DNA from: Isoetes taiwanensis
Taxonomy: Eukaryota; Streptophyta; Lycopodiopsida; Isoetales; Isoetaceae
Reading direction: 5' to 3'
DNA length: 64,000 nucleotides
NCBI GenBank assembly: GCA_021234155.1
Contig: JAJEKV010000011.1
Span: forward strand, 17,564,677 to 17,628,676
A program made the translations under genes and the position numbers. The notes beneath the pieces are model-generated. The model did no database searches, was not told the DNA's origin, and was given only the letters and a program-made list of their open reading frames with translations. This document shows positions 43,251-55,363 of this stretch, in pieces (positions within the stretch are counted from its first letter, which is position 1; each line of letters opens with the position of its first letter).

Positions 43251-45540
43251 CTCTTTAGTTCACACGACCGAAACTTTAAATGTATCTTCCTAGGAAATGT
43301 GCCTTCGGTTGGTGTCTTGGAATTGTCGAGATTTTTCGTAGCATAAAGGTGATGGCCTGTATCCCATTGCAAAAGATATGGATATCCTTTTGCTCATGTG
43401 AGCATTCTGCCAAAAGGCTACCTCATTTCATAGTCTATCAATACTTTTCATTATTTAATGAATGTCATGTGCAATGAGGCTGTGGCAGGGCTGCTTGCTA
43501 TTTCAAGGATGCCCTTGCTCTATATATCACGCTGCATAAAGTTGATAGATATCACTGCTATATGGATGAAACTCCATTGCAACAATGGTAGTGCCATTTT
43601 TTGTTACTGCCTGTTACTTTCCACTTACATCATCACCTTTCTATGATGAATATGATGTAGACTGCAATGATCCTTATGGTGATCTTTATGATGACATTGC
43701 TTAAATTAAACAGTTAGGGCATGATATTCTTCTTGGTGACTTCAATGCTCATATCACGCAGAATGCAAGCTACTCGGGCCTTTTATACTTGAGGATGCCC
43801 GTGACCCTTTATGGATGTATGCTAATGAAATAATTTTGCCAAGTTCATCGCCTGATGCTAACAAACCTATCTCAATATTTTGAAGAGAACTCATTCAATT
43901 GTGTGAAGTTTTTAGGATGGTAATTTGAAATGGCTTAGAGCAATGGCCACACTCTAAAAGGTGTTACATGCAGACTGACATGATAGGTAGGGAGGTGGTA
44001 CTAGTGTTGTTGATTATGTCATTTCCCAAGTGCAAGCCTTGGATCTCATTTCAGATTTTCGAATTGGCACAAGGCGTAGAGATGAGGAGATAAATTCTGA
44101 CCACTATCCACTTTATTTGTCATTCAACTAGGAGCTTGCACCTCTTCAATCCATTGTCGCCCATGCTCCCCGCTTCTCGCATTCGTTTGACTATTCGAGA
44201 TCTTTTGAATATGCACAAACATTAGCTCCTACACCTGAAGGTATTTTGGATTACCCAACGCATTTGTTTGCACTTTGCTTACTTCTGTTGTCTCTTTGCT
44301 ACCAAGACAATGCTTCTAGTGTCGCCATGCTAGTAGAAAATCCTTTCCTAGAAATGCATGGTTCAATGTAATGCAAACAAATTAAAAAAAAATACTTGCG
44401 AATGATCATTGAGCCAGATACACGTCATAATGCCATCAAATATTTTAAGCCTGTGCTGAAACGCATGCTTTGTTGCTAAGCATCAGAAATGTTTGAATTG
44501 TTGCTACGTGAGCCTCGAACCTTCTAGCGCAAAATATTATGTCGACCACATCCTACTCTTAGATATATTCCTATGCAACGATGGAATGAGGAATTGATCC
44601 AATTATATGATCATCTTGGGATTCTTAATTCTGTGCCTCCTTTGGTAGGTAATATTCTTCAACTCACGAGGAGGAAGTCAAAGAAGTCTTTGCGATATCC
44701 GGCCCAATGGCAAGTCTCCCCGATCTTTCAAGATTTGCAAGTAAACTTGCTTAAATTAAAGGGGTGTGGGGGTAAATCAAGCTTTGCAAGAAGGATTGCC
44801 AGAAACTTGGGCTATCAGTAAGGTCATACCAATTCACAAAGCATGTACCTTTCGAATTATCGCATGATCATGGTCGGCCCCATATTTTCCAAGCTCCTAG
44901 CCAAGATATTGAGAAGCCGTTGATATCATGGGCGTAACATACCGGTGTACATGTCAGAGAATCGCATGCTTTCCCAAGCCATTTTATGATAGACCATATT
45001 TTCACATTGCCCATGCTTGTTGGACATAGAAGCTTGAAACAAGACCTCTATATATGCTTTGTAGATTTTATCCGCCTTTGATACAATACCGACGAGCTTC
45101 TTTGGTAGCACTTGCAAGCACTTGAGTTCCACAAGGCCTTCAAAATGCGCTTTACCAACTCTATAAAAGGGTCTTTGCTAAGTTTCCAAAGATCGGGTAC
45201 CACAATCACTAGCGATATTGGACTATGATTGTGGTTGCCCTCTATCTTCTACACTCTTTAACTTGTGCATTGATCAATTGAAAGAATGGCTTGATCACCA
45301 TAATGGCGGAGGGCCCACGCTTAGTTAACACTATATCATCAGAACTTATGTATGCCGATGATGTTTCGCTTATGGCACATACTAGTGTTAGTATGCAACA
45401 AGATTTACATGCTCAGTACGCTTTGTAAGAACGCAAGCCCCATGCATATCAATAGACCTAGCTCTTGGTAGTTCAATCTTCTGTACTATTCCAACTTTTC
45501 ATTATGATAGCCACGGTTGAAGTTGTAGATAGCTACAAGT

Positions 45541-46169
45541 TGTAAGAAGTTAGTTCATGTTTGAATTTATTCTACAGGGAAAAGCTAGGTGAAGGTCAAG
45601 GAAGATTAGGGCGTGCTTATTTTTACATGAGCCAATTTTAGAGATTGTGAAGTGATATTTGATTATATCCCTATGGTTTCTATGGTTTCTATGGTTTCAA
45701 CCTAATATTAGCGCTAGATTTCTGGGTTGAATGAAATGTGAACTCCTATGCCTTGTAGAAAAGGCATCCGATCCAAAATCGATCGCTGCTCGTTAGGATC
45801 CTATTTTCAATATAACGAGAATCAACCGAACTAGTCTTTGGGGCAACTTCCTGAGCTTGATCGGCAAGAAAATTCAAGCAAGGTTTGGCCCTAGACGGAT
45901 TATCAATTGATAGTATATTTAATGAATAGTGAACCGGCTCAATTGTGAACAAGAGATTGTGAACAATAGACTATAAGTTTATTCAAGATCATTTGTTAAA
46001 TTGATCATTTACATGTGACTTAATTAGGATGGATTCCTCGATGTATTGCATTGTGTGAAATGCTAAGTTTATGAACCGTTGTCATACAACATATTTAACT
46101 TGTGATTTTGTGGCTAGATATGTTTGTCTAGAAGGATGATGTTCTAACCTCTCGGATCAATATTGCACA
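45541..46169 (+). repeat. Copia-2 5' LTR (629 bp)
   Basis: TGTAAGAAGT...TATTGCACA. Contains three tandem TATGGTTTC units near 45672-45700. Matches the remaining 3' LTR with many small differences, including several one-base indels at CG, CTG or CAG sites. Confidence 0.9.
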
Positions 46170-46170
46170 T

Positions 46171-48414
46171 TGGTATCGTGAGCTAGATTAATGGCAAACC
46201 GCATTTGGATCCTCTTTGTTAAGTGGTGTGGAGACTTTTCAAGGAGAAGTCGGCTTCCAAGCGTGGAAGGAGAGGATGAAAGATGTGTCGTTGGTCAAGA
46301 TCTTGGGATCTTGTTGAAGGAGTTGAACCAAATGAAGGTGAAAGCAAAGGCAACCTCAGGAGGTAATGCCGCAAAGTGAAGAACTGCTCATACCGAACCG
46401 AACTGAACCGGTGGAAATGCCGCAAAAGGGCTCAAGCAGCCGTGTATTATCTCAAGCAAGCTTAGTTCAAGCATCATGTTCAAGCTCAAAGGAAAGTCGC
46501 CAAGACAAATGTGGGACTTCCTACTCAAGAATTATGAGGTAAAAAACTCTTCTCGATTGAGATGTCGGACAGGAGCCGAGGAAGTTAAAGTTTAGGGAAG
46601 ATGACAACCGACACAATTTTTCCAAAAATATGACAATATTGTTGCCATACATGGAAGCAACCGGAATTCCCATAACTAAAGATTTTCATGTGCTTTCTTT
46701 ATCTCGCTTTCTCTCGATTTTGATCAGCTCTCTACACGGGTAAGAAGCGCTGTTAGGAACAAGAGAGAAAGCTGAATTAATGATTAGAACCTAAATTGAA
46801 CAGAGAAAAATAATTAAAGGGGAGGAAGAAGAAGTCATGGAGGTGCTTTTTGCAGTGAAAGAGAAGAGGTCATTTTGACAAAATAAACTTGGACCTTGTT
46901 TCATCCGCAAGGCATACCGCATCTAAAAAGCAACGGTCCTAAAGCAAAGGAGAAGGAGAGTAGGTGTTATAATTAGGCAAGGTTTTCGCCACATGTCATC
47001 ACCGTCCAAGCCCAAGAGGTTCGTGAAGGAACAAAGGGAAGGGTGGTAACTTTGTCGTAAAAGGAAAGAGTAATGCTTACAAAGTAAGAAATGAAAACGC
47101 CAACAGAATTTAGCACAAGAGGCGAAGCTCAAGAAAAATGATCCAGATGCAGAGGTAACAAACAATGTTATTTGTACTATTTCTGAAAAAGAGGCTAACA
47201 AAAACAATGACATACTTGTATTAGATAGTGGAGTCGAGAGATCAAGAGTCGAACCACCGATGCCTCAAGGAAAGCAGAAAAGAAGTGGCGCTTACGCAAG
47301 CGTGATGGGTGATGGAGAGTTGCGCAAGTAGAGGAGTCCGAATCTTGGAAATTTTTATTTGAATGGTCGTCACAACTTAAGTAATGTCTTGTGCGCATCT
47401 AATATAGTTAGGAATTTGATCTCGATCAGCCAGCCTTGTGGACATGGGCTATAGAGTTTGTTTTGACAAACTCTCATGTAAAATCTATTTGAATGATGAA
47501 TTGAAGTTTCGCTAAACGATTTGGCAACTTGTTTGGGTTTCATAATAATTCGAAGTATAAATTTGGTTCACTTCCCAACCATTAAGTTGTGGTACCTAAA
47601 GGCCGGGACACACACACTTAGACAACATTAAACGATTGGCAAAGGAACGCCCGATTTTTTACAGAAAATGACAATTTCGTGGTGCCACCTGCTGCATGTT
47701 AGGAAAAGTACCGTGCTTCCTTTGGAAGGAGAGTAGACAGAGCGTAAAAACTTGCTTGATTTGGTACATACCGACCTTTGTGGCCCCTTAAATGTCGAGC
47801 ATGCATGGCGTGAAGTACTTTATTACTTTCATAGACTATCATTCAAGGAGAACAAGATGTTTTTTTCGTGACCAAAGACCAAGCATACAAAGCTTTCAGG
47901 ATTTTTGAAGCTGAAGCAGAAAGAGATACTGGGAGAAAAATCAAGTGCCTTAGGTCCGACAGAGGTGGGGAATATGTGAATAATGTGTTTAAAGGTTATT
48001 GCAGGAGACAGGAAATCAGGAGACAGGTCACATGCAGCCATACCCCTCAGCAAAATGGTGTTGCTGAGAGGAAGAACAGATCCCTTTTAGATGGAGTTAG
48101 ATCAATGCTCAAGCATTGTGGTCTGCCCAATTATCTGTGGGAGGAAGCCGTGAAGACAGTAGTACACATTCAAAACATATTGCCATCATCTAGTATTCAA
48201 GAAGAAATTCCGGAGCGGCTGTGGAGCAACAAACAAGTGAGGTATGATTTCCTAAAAGCTTTTGGTTGCATTTGTTTTGCACATATTCCAAAGGAACTTA
48301 GGAAAAAGCTGGACAATAGATCAGTGTTGAGGTATTTAGTAGGGTATAATGACATGTCCAAGGGCTACAGAATATTTGATCCAGAAAACAAGAGGATTCT
48401 AGTAAGTAGAGATG
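46171..48414 (+). pseudogene. Copia-2 gag-protease-integrase relic
   Basis: Gag is visible as ETFQGEVGFQAWKERMKD (~46215) with stops after it. Protease survives as LVLDSGVERS (~47218). The GAG-pre-integrase is largely unreadable. The integrase is good from HTDLCGPLNV (~47770) on, after a frame change giving TKDQAYKAFRIF (47868), RSDRGGEYVNN and NGVAERKNRS, so the D, D and E residues are all present, through SKGYRIFDPENKRILVSRDV. At about 48414 the reading passes directly into 3' LTR sequence, which deletes RT and RNase H. Its integrase is close in sequence to that of Copia-1, so both belong to related lineages. Confidence 0.82.
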
Positions 48415-50439
48415 TAATGGTTTCTATGGTTTCGAACCTAATATTAGGCGGACATTCCAAAGACGATATACACGGCCTCAAGACGATATCAGATCAAGAC
48501 ATGGCCACGCATTTCACGCCATTCCAATTGACGTGTACGCCGACGTGTAGCCAAGCAAGTGGCGCCCTAGGGGGCAACTTGCAAGGGTGCGCACACTTAT
48601 GAATGTGCGCACTTTAGACCATTAACCATTAGAGACATACCAAGGGTCAGGGAAACCCTAACCCTATCTGATAGCCTATGTAAGGCCACCAAACCCTAAC
48701 TTTCCTTTTTCGCCCATAGTCCTTCCGAAGCTCGCTTTTCACGATTTCAAGAGTCAATCCCGACTCCCAAGGTCCGCCTCGAAAGCCTCCCTGTGGGGAT
48801 TTCCTTTCCGAACAGATCTCCAAGCAAGACAAAGGACATGGACGATTCGGATCAAGAGGAGCAAACCAAGGATCAGGATTTCACAATTCAATAGCCTAAT
48901 CTGCCTTCCGGGCATAGAGTTAGCATGTTTAGCCTATTGAATTGCCCATAACAGCCACATAGAACCCCAGATAGTGAGCCCTAACTAAAGAACATAACTT
49001 CTATGATGTAGATTAGATATTATTCTTTAGTTCTATAATGATGTGATGGATGGATGATCTCTGTGGACTCATTGTATTGGGAAGGGGGGTAGAGACCTAC
49101 AACCTAGTAGTTGATGTTCCTAGCTAGTCCCTTTTAGTGCAATACTAGTATTCGGCCTGTGCATAAGAACCAAACCTGGTTGTGGGTGGCGGGACCGTGA
49201 TCGCTTTACAAGGAAGCTCATGTCCCCGATTCATGAATTGTCCTCCGGGTAGTAAGGCATATCGGGGACTTCTCAACAAGACTAGATCTAATGCAATCGC
49301 ATCAAGGTGGCGGGTCGCTGCATGGGTTCGACACTCTTGGGGTGGTGTACACCTTCCATGGAGTTCGGCCGAGTAAGGGCAAAGCGGGCCCTCTAGTTGC
49401 CTTGAGTCAAGATGCTAGCTTCTCGTGGGAGTAATCCCCACCGCCCCATCGGAATCGGGAGATGCAACCCGTGAATAGCCCTTTGGCTGTGCTCCGTGTG
49501 GGCTAAAGTCCAGTTTCAAGACTTATCAACCTACTCGCGAAAGTGTGCATGTGAGGGGCGATGGAGCGGACTACCCAACCGCCATGTTCCCTTGCCACCA
49601 ACTCCAATCGTTATTACACTCGGCCTACTTGATCTCCTCGAGGCCCAAGCTTGTCACCAACCCTCGAAGTCCGAGCCGGGTAGAACTCCCTTATGTGATG
49701 TAATCGATCTTTGTCTATGCAGATTATGTGGTGAGCCACCTTCGCGGGTGGTCATATGTTATTGATGTATGTCTCACCGACGTATATATTGCGCCGCGAA
49801 AGCCTAGGTAGGCCCCGAGGGAGACAGGTAAATGGCTCCCTTCATTCTTCCCATCGAACATTCCATGGTTGCAGCAGTGTACGTGGAGGGCCCTATATTA
49901 GCATGGAGCCGGGTATGGGGATGAACTCGCTTGTATACCTAATTGGTGCACCGTGATATGAGTAGGGGACGCCACAATTAGCGCTAGATTCTGGGCCGAA
50001 TGAAATGTGAACTCCTATGCCTTGTAGCAAGATCTAATCCAAAATCGATCGCGACTTTCTGTTAGGATCCTATTTTCAATATAACGAGAATCAACCGAAT
50101 CGGTCTTTGGGGCAACTTCCGAGCTTGATCAGCAAAGAAAATTCAAGCAAGGTTTGGCCCTAGACGGATTATCAATTGATGGTATATTTAATGAATAGTG
50201 AACCGCTCAATTGTGAACAAGAGATTGTGAAGAATAGACTATAAGTTTATTCGAAGATCATTGTTAAATTGATCATTTACATATGACTTAATTAGGATGG
50301 ATTCCTGATGTATTGCATTGTGTGAAATGCTAAGTTTATGAACTGGTTGTCATACAACATATTTAACTTGTGATTTTGTGGCTAGATATGTTTGTCTAGA
50401 AGGATGATGTTCTAACCTCTCGCGGATCAATATTGCACA
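48415..50439 (+). repeat. Copia-2 3' LTR, 5'-truncated and interrupted
   Basis: Begins in mid-LTR (ATGGTTTCTATGGTTTCGAA, equivalent to about 45675), is interrupted at 48448-49976, and continues TTAGCGCTAGATTCTGGG to the end TATTGCACA at 50439. Confidence 0.85.
48448..49976. mobile_element. Probable solo LTR (1529 bp) inside the Copia-2 LTR
   Basis: Flanked by a perfect 5-bp duplication ATTAG (48443-48447 and 49977-49981). It ends GACGCCACA, a terminus shared with the LTR-like sequence at about 60905-60915. The start GCGGACATTCC lacks the canonical TG, so the first bases may be mutated. No coding domain or internal region is seen, as expected for a solo LTR left by recombination between the two LTRs of a Ty3/gypsy-type element. 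Confidence 0.7.
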
Positions 50440-50985
50440 CAAGTATCTTGGTGTAGAGTTTCAGAAGAACATACTTTGGGAACAATGTATTATCAAGCGT
50501 GTGACTAGCTGGAGAGCACTCTATGCAATGCAGAAAAATTGTTTTTGCGCAGAGATTCATGATTGATCATGGAAAGCGCACTTGTTTCTGACTTTGATAG
50601 GACCTGTTTTACTGTATAATTCTGAGGTATGGGAGCCTAGTGCTAGTGCTTGGGAGAGCTTGGAATGGGTGCAAAAGTCCTCTCTCACTTACAGCCTAGG
50701 AGTCAAAACTATGGTGCCTTATGCGCTTCTTTTACAAGAGACAGAATTTTTGGCCTCTTCAATATTCTGCCATGAAGTGCCGCTCCGACTACATCAAAGA
50801 AGGTGCATCACATGGATGATAATATGTACCCTCTTCTCGTGCTTGACATGGCTACATCTCCCCAGCGTTTGAAACGATGTTGGAAAGAGAATTGTAATAT
50901 ATGGTTTGCCCGCTGTTCTGTGCAATCGGAACACTGCATGGTGCTCGCTAGTTTTGATCCTGAGCTTTTGCAATAATATCTTGAT

Positions 50986-51667
50986 ACTGATATTCTTCCT
51001 CCGTCTAATAAGTGGTCTCTTCAACTTCCTCCTCCTCAATGGCAGAAGGTGTGGTCTTGGGCATGGGACAAGCTACTTCATCCTACAAAGGGCGCTTCTT
51101 GGTGGTATTTATTCTTCATAGGTGTCTCATGGGTTAATGTCCTTGTCCATAAGTTTAACCCTAGAATATCAAATCGTCCAAGATGCAAGCGCGGATCCGG
51201 TGACCATTGAGCATTGCTTTTTCATGTGTGAACACCTTAGATGTGTATGGGACTGGTTGTTTTCCCCTTTTCGTGTTTCACTAACAAGTCAACAACCGCT
51301 TTTGGCAATTTACCCAAATACTTGGACAGAGTTACAAGGCCAGGCTTTTCATCTAGCAGCAGGATGGTTGCTTTGGACTATTCGAAAAGACCTAAGATTG
51401 GTAATCTTCAAAGGTCCGGATGTGGCAGATAATCATGTTCTCCAAGAAGCTCAAGGTTACATTGTAAAGTCAGATCATTGTTCTTCACTTGCCCTCGCAA
51501 GAGGCGCATTGATTTTTGAGGAGTTTTTGATGTGCACTCTTATGCTTAGGCAGTGTTGTTTCACTCTTGGGTCTCCGCTTATCCGCCGAGATTTTATTCC
51601 TCGTCGCGATTTATACTTGTATTTGACTCTTTGATTGAATAAAGTCTGACGTCCTTCAACAAAAAAA
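50986..51667 (+). mobile_element. LINE-b: 5'-truncated L1 insertion in LINE-a
   Basis: A target duplication AATAATATCTTGAT (50972-50985, repeated at 51666-51679) and a short A-rich tail define a 682-bp insert. It encodes the zf-RVT region and tail of plant L1 ORF2 (TIEHCFFMCEHLRCVWDWL, then AGWLLWTIRKDLRLVIF) and ends in AATAAAGTCTGACGTCCTTC. Variable-length TSD, 5' truncation and poly(A) are hallmarks of target-primed reverse transcription. Confidence 0.88.
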
Positions 51668-52164
51668 TAATATCTTGATGGTCGTTTTTCTCAGAAGATA
51701 TGGGATGCAATTACCTTAACCCAAGTTAAAACTAGTCATTATCATGCACATATGAATCCCACTTTGGCACCAGGACCACAAGCTTATTTGCTTGCTTCCT
51801 TATCTAAGAAAAAAACTTGTAGCTATTGTATCAATTCAAGATAGGGTCCCACAAGCTACTTGATTGAGATGTAGATTGGTAGGTAGGCTAATTGTCACGA
51901 GAAGCTTAGATTATGTGCATATTGCCGCCATGCATTATTGGCATACTTGAGATTCTAGATGAGCGTCTTCAATTATTGGGCTCTCAGCAGTCATCGTTGT
52001 CTACTTATATTTTCTTCTTGCTTGTCTAGTATCATCATTACCGCAAAGGTTTTTCCTTTGAAAACCTTTCAAGGCAGGAGTTTTTTAATCCTAGTAGTGA
52101 TGGTTGTACTATGCCATCATATGGGTCCCATGGTCTCTTGATCTTTGTGGATGTTTAAAAATCT

Positions 52165-52490
52165 ATTTTATTCTCTTCCCCTTTTTTTTTTCAACAACCC
52201 TTTCTTCCCTCCACCTCATTTCCTTTCCTTTTCTCCCTTTCTCTTGTCTTTCCGCTTTCCCCGATGAATTTTTCCTTTCCCTTGTCCCTCCTGCTTCCAC
52301 CCTTTCCCCTTTTCCCTTTCCATATGCCCTTTTGCCTTCCTTCCCTCCCCTCGCCTCGTTTTTTTCTCCCTTTCCTCTTTTCCTATGCCATTTTCCCATA
52401 TTTTTTTCTCTTCCTTTTTGTGCCTTGTTTTTCTTTCCCTTCCACCCTTCTCTTTCCTTCTCCATTTTTCTTTTTCTATTCCAGCTTACT
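52165..52490. repeat. C/T-rich polypyrimidine tract
   Basis: About 320 bp dominated by CCCTTTCC, CTTTTCC and T runs, similar in style to 18130-18365 and adjoining the LINE-a tail. It yields low-complexity frames on both strands that are not genes. Confidence 0.75.
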
Positions 52491-55190
52491 GAGTTGTTGA
52501 AGTTTCGACACATTATCTTCATAGTTGCTCAAAATTGACTGTTAGATGGAGTAAAATCTCCCAAAACAAATACTTGATCTAAGAGAATGAGAATGAGAAT
52601 GATTTTTAAAAACAATGAACACTATGTCCAAAAAACCCGCCAAACATTAACAAAACAATAAAAATGAAAAAGGCTTGTATCTCCGTAATTGCTCAAAATT
52701 GACTGTGAGAGGGAGCATAATCTCCCACACCTAGACCTAAGAGAGAAACATAGAAACATTGCATCTAAATAAAACCCATTAAATGTTAGCAAAACAATAT
52801 AATAGAAAAGAAAGTCACCACTATCGGCTCGTTGAATCTTCCAAGTATGGACTGGTCACAAGAGCTACATGCCGAAAAGCATCTTAAATAGAGGGGTTGA
52901 TCAAAGCGAAGCTATATGACATAAATGTGAGAAAAGTTGTTCAGTTCACAACTTAAGCACAATGAAGTGATCAGTGTTGACTTGATTGTTGAAAAGCCAC
53001 TAAAGTTGAGAAACAAGAAGAACTGCGAGTTGAGCCAGCATGTATCAAGACCAAATGAAAAAACCTGGATACAGTACATATAAGCATCTGAGTTAAACAG
53101 AGAAAGCTAGAAGAATGCTTGGGGTTGCACAAAACATTGTGAATATGGGATATTCATGGCTTAACCTAAGGTTTTAATATGGTTTCCTTATTTCAATGGT
53201 TGAAGAATAACCAAGGTTATTATTTGGAAAACTCGAATAAGGTTTACAATATGGGATATTTCGAAAGGGGAAATTCCTATGGATATGGATCCGATAAGAG
53301 CTAAGAAACAAGGCGGTTCCGGAAGGCTTGGGCGTTCCAAAGACCGGGCTGAATCGCCTCTAGAAAAATAGAATAAGAAGAATCGATATTGATTGAAGTT
53401 TACTTTTGAGTGATCTTTGCTTCGACAACAGTGGTGTCTTTGTTTCAGAAGTATCCTAGTCGAGATAAGGTAAATTAAGGATCATTGTTTTATATGAATA
53501 TCTCCATTGATTTTATCTTCAATGGTTTAAGATAGTTCATGCAATATCATTGCTAATTATTGAAGTGAACATGACTAGTAATGTTGACACTATATTATTT
53601 GATTGATCTAAGTATGAAAATTGTTGAATAAGGTTGCAATGTCTTATTTGTAACTGTGATGATATTTGTCTTCAAAGAATCATGAAAATTATGTCAATGG
53701 TCTAGACATTCTGTTATCAGATTGTATTTACAAATAATCTTATTTGACAAGTTCTCACAATAAAAACTCTCAAGTATAGAGGGATGGGAGAAGGGGGGCT
53801 AGCCATGCGTGCCACGCAACATAAAAAATCATATATGAGGGAACTAGGAGACGGGAATCAAGATTAAAACCTGGGTTTTGGTTCTAAAGCTATATCATGG
53901 TGGTCGATGGTTTCGTGAACTCCTACTGACTATAAGACACCTACCGCAGCAGACTCCATATTTTGGCTACATATAACCATATTTGGCTACTCAGGCGCCT
54001 AAGTTCCAAGTCTTACTAGGCTACTTTGTCCTACATCTAAGCTAACTGATGCTATGTGCTAATTGCTCTTCCAATTCTCTAAGTGATAAGAACCTTAAGA
54101 TTTGTATCAACCAAACCAACAACATCATCATTTTTAAGTATTAATATAGATGAAATTTTGTATAAGACGGAAAAAAATTAACCTTTGAAAAATACAGGTA
54201 GGGGAGGGTGGCCACTTAAGGTGCCGTGCCCAATTAGGGCTCCGTGGAAAGCCTAATCAGGGCTGCGTGGAGCTTTTAGGGCTGCGTGGACAGCCTAATT
54301 ACGGCTGCGGAGCTTCTACGCTGAACTCAGACAATCTCTGATCCCAGGCTTATTTTGGAGGTAAAGATACGTGATAGTTGATTTTGTTTCAACCCATCTC
54401 GGATTTTTTAACCCTTCTGGCATATCCTGGCCCCTTTTGCCCCCCTGGATAAAATGCGACAGAGAGCTATGGATGGGTGCTCCTACAGATATGGCAAATG
54501 CTTCTTTGGGTTCTGCATAAATGCCTTCAAATGTCATCACCATGACCCATTTTCAAATGGAAATTGTATATTTTAGACAGTTATGGCTACAGCACAAAGG
54601 GAACATGGCCATATTCTGGAATAAGTCTAGCACTGGGCTGCCTTGGGCTACTATGCCATGGTTCCTACATTCTCATGTGCTATGTCATCTTGCTGCGTAA
54701 GAATTGCTGGAGACATAACTGATATATATTTATTCAAACACCTATAATTGCCATTCATTGGGCTAGGCTCATTTGTCTTACGTTTTATTTGTGATATCTC
54801 AAGCTGTATGCAAGAAACTGAAAGGGCCCAGCAGGAGATGTTTATTTTCCTGCCATGTGAGGGCAAAATACTGGATTTTCTTAGTTGTCATGTGCCGCAT
54901 TTCGCTGTTTTTAGTAGCCCAAGCCAACATAGTATTCTTGCTGATGACAACTTTGTGATAGATTCAATAGCAACTACATTACACCAGTGTTTTCCTCGAC
55001 ATCATTGATCAATTGATTGTTTCTTAAAACCTGATGATGCCAATGCAGAAATGAGTGATTAAGTAGCTATCAAGCTGATGAGGGTCAAACATGCGGTTAT
55101 AAAAGTTCAAAAATTCTGACTTCCTTTCTAATATCAATGTAGTGGCGCTTCCATGAAGAGATTTTAATGACATATAATCTCATTTGATGT
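52491..55190. other. Intergenic, no supportable gene
   Basis: Two related ~40-bp stretches (GCTCAAAATTGACTGT.AGA.GGAG) at about 52528 and 52690. Near 54205-54310 short repeats of AGGGCTGCGTGGA occur. A 28-codon frame near 53289 (MDPIRAKKQGG) is too short to judge. The open stretch 54748-55008 shows no known motif. Confidence 0.45.
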
Positions 55191-55196
55191 TGATAG

Positions 55197-55363
55197 GCAG
55201 CAGCAGCGCCACTTCCCACTCCAGCGCCAGTGCCAGCTAAGCCAAATCCAGAAAAAAACAGTAGTTGACAAAGGAAAAAGATAGCATCTGCTCTTGATAA
55301 GAAGAAAGTTGTCCAGGATGAGAGGCCCCTTGATCCTGTACTGGAAAAGCTCAGACAACAGCG
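55197..55363 (+). pseudogene. eIF3j-like pseudo-exon
   Basis: Following an acceptor-like TTGATAG, the segment encodes a Pro/Ala linker (AAAPLPTPAPVPAKPNPEK), then KIASALDKKKVVQDERPLDP and VLEKLRQQR, ending at a GTAAAT donor. The block ERPLDPVLEKLRQQR is the conserved centre of plant translation initiation factor 3 subunit J (E.PLDP.AEKLRQQRLVEEAD), which helps mRNA and 40S handling during initiation. The reading needs one base removed in the A run near 55251 and one added near 55266, so two compensating frameshifts and an internal TGA mark it as broken. I could not find the next exon (LVEEAD) downstream, nor earlier ones upstream. It is either a lone duplicated exon or the remains of a gene fragment carried by a transposon. 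It retains intron boundaries, so it is not a processed copy. Confidence 0.7.

Larger units (their letters stand above)
45541..50439 (+). mobile_element. Copia-2 inserted in LINE-a
   Basis: A Copia element with the 5-bp target duplication CAAGT (45536-45540 and 50440-50444). 5' LTR 45541-46169 starts TGTAAGAAGT and ends TATTGCACA. A primer-binding-site-like TGGTATCGTGAGC follows at 46171. Internally gag and protease are eroded, integrase is well preserved, and everything from after integrase through RT, RNase H and the first part of the 3' LTR is deleted. A 1529-bp element interrupts the 3' LTR. Confidence 0.9.
42280..52140 (+). mobile_element. LINE-a: old LINE hosting nested insertions
   Basis: A decayed non-LTR element recognisable in three blocks (about 42280-45540, 50445-50985 and 51680-52140), split by Copia-2 and by LINE-b. 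Removing both insertions joins VVDSYK to YLGVEFQKN and FDPELL to YLDGRFSQKIW in register, which confirms one original element. The tail (AAAGGTTTTTCC...AACCTTTCAAGGC near 52045) recurs inverted near 1130 and 56740. A related copy occupies about 61020-62200. Confidence 0.85.
43290..52140 (+). pseudogene. LINE-a ORF2 relic (endonuclease-RT), interrupted
   Basis: The endonuclease starts at CLRLVSWNCRDF (~43298) and holds ILLGDFNAHI (~43725), the APE-type GDFN box. The reverse transcriptase is seen as FHKAFKM (~45130), a TTITSDIGL stretch (~45205) and SELMYADDVSLMAH (~45340), with the catalytic YADD intact. The post-RT part resumes after Copia-2 at 50445 (YLGVEFQKNILWEQ), passes SEVWEPSASAWESLEWVQKS and is cut by LINE-b at 50986. 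It resumes at 51680 (GRFSQKIWDAITLTQ). Stops and frameshifts are frequent, so it encodes nothing functional. Its job in life was nicking DNA and copying LINE RNA at the nick. Confidence 0.8.

Noticed and set aside
43010-43258. Ala/Thr/Val-rich or Leu-rich protein
   Set aside because: Degenerate GCTGCT/TTGCTG repeat within the LINE-a ORF1 tail, read in two frames.
53289-53375. 28-codon basic peptide MDPIRAKKQGG...
   Set aside because: Too short to support without homologues or expression evidence.
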